NCBI RefSeq assembly: GCF_025380365.1
Contig: NZ_JAOCQF010000006.1
Span: forward strand, 36,299-100,298
Reading direction: 5' to 3'
DNA length: 64,000 nucleotides
Origin: Albidovulum sediminis
GTDB taxonomy: Bacteria; Pseudomonadota; Alphaproteobacteria; Rhodobacterales; Rhodobacteraceae
Every line of letters starts with the position of its first letter. Position 1 is the stretch's first letter. The position numbers and the translations under genes were made by a program. Below the pieces are notes generated by a model. It was given only the letters and a program-made list of their open reading frames with translations, was not told the origin of the DNA and searched no databases. Shown piece after piece: positions 63,924 to 64,000 of the stretch.

Positions 63924-64000
63924 ATGGCAAAGGCAAAGTTTGAACGGACGAAACCGCATGTGAACGTGGGGACGATTGGCCACGTTGACCACGGGAAGAC
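63924..64000 (+). CDS. tuf: Elongation factor Tu, N-terminal fragment (3' end outside window)
   Basis: The last 77 bases encode MAKAKFERTKPHVNVGTIGH followed by VDHGK, the unmistakable start of EF-Tu including the G1 motif GHVDHGK. It delivers aminoacyl-tRNA to the ribosome. The 90 bases upstream contain G/C repeats (GGGGCCGTGC at 63847-63856 and GCACGGGGCCCC at 63889-63900) that can form a bulged stem, perhaps the end of the preceding transcript. Rhodobacterales often carry two tuf copies; which one this is cannot be told here. Confidence 0.93.
   Translation, partial: MAKAKFERTKPHVNVGTIGHVDHGK

Overview
The window comes from the chromosome of a high-GC alphaproteobacterium, most likely of the Rhodobacterales (Rhodobacteraceae). 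The evidence is the dnaA-dnaN-recF-gyrB block, the motB-flgE-flgK-flgL-flgI flagellar block with CtrA-like half sites, an etfB-etfA pair next to a PduO-type cobalamin adenosyltransferase, a Hint-domain protein of the type common in marine roseobacters, and intergenic hairpins of the GGGGGT-N5-ACCCCC kind. No rRNA, tRNA, CRISPR array, transposase or integrase was seen. Base composition stays uniform by eye, so nothing looks freshly acquired. The left edge cuts dnaA and the right edge cuts a tuf (EF-Tu) gene.

Layout. 1-6807: replication genes dnaA (3' part), dnaN, recF and gyrB, with a VOC-fold protein and a LysE-type exporter between recF and gyrB. 7047-11892: a polyamine-type ABC importer (ATPase, binding protein, two permeases), facing a DUF1989 protein (11936-12793). 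12867-18707 (minus): flgI, flgL, flgK, flgE, motB. 18836-21366: 5-oxoprolinase genes pxpB-pxpC-pxpA. 21516-25346: a three-subunit molybdenum hydroxylase followed by a MoaD/ThiS-like carrier. 25413-31968: rlmN, a CPA2 antiporter, a YcaQ-type glycosylase, a LOG-family protein, a threonine dehydratase and dapD. 32101-38085: Hint protein, flavin monooxygenase, then RidA, DUF1028, LysR and ArgE. 38180-41725 (minus): etfA, etfB, cobalamin adenosyltransferase, a twin-TM protein and an SDR.

The most unusual region is 41969-56663, two convergent gene sets separated by a hairpin. The plus-strand set encodes a small orphan protein, a 676-aa dynamin-like GTPase, a second GTPase with an acidic tail, a possible roadblock-like protein, another orphan and a third GTPase with a degenerate G3 motif. 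The minus-strand set encodes a membrane Ser/Thr kinase with a periplasmic PDZ-like tail, an FHA protein, a PP2C phosphatase and three tandem secreted LysM-plus-solute-binding paralogues that share six cysteines. I know of no named system with this composition. The gene content suggests a phospho-threonine relay that links the periplasm or peptidoglycan to a cytoplasmic GTPase assembly, but that is inference.

57052-64000: parC, a DUF898 membrane protein, an M48 metallopeptidase, a cytochrome P450 (minus), an orphan lipoprotein and the start of tuf.
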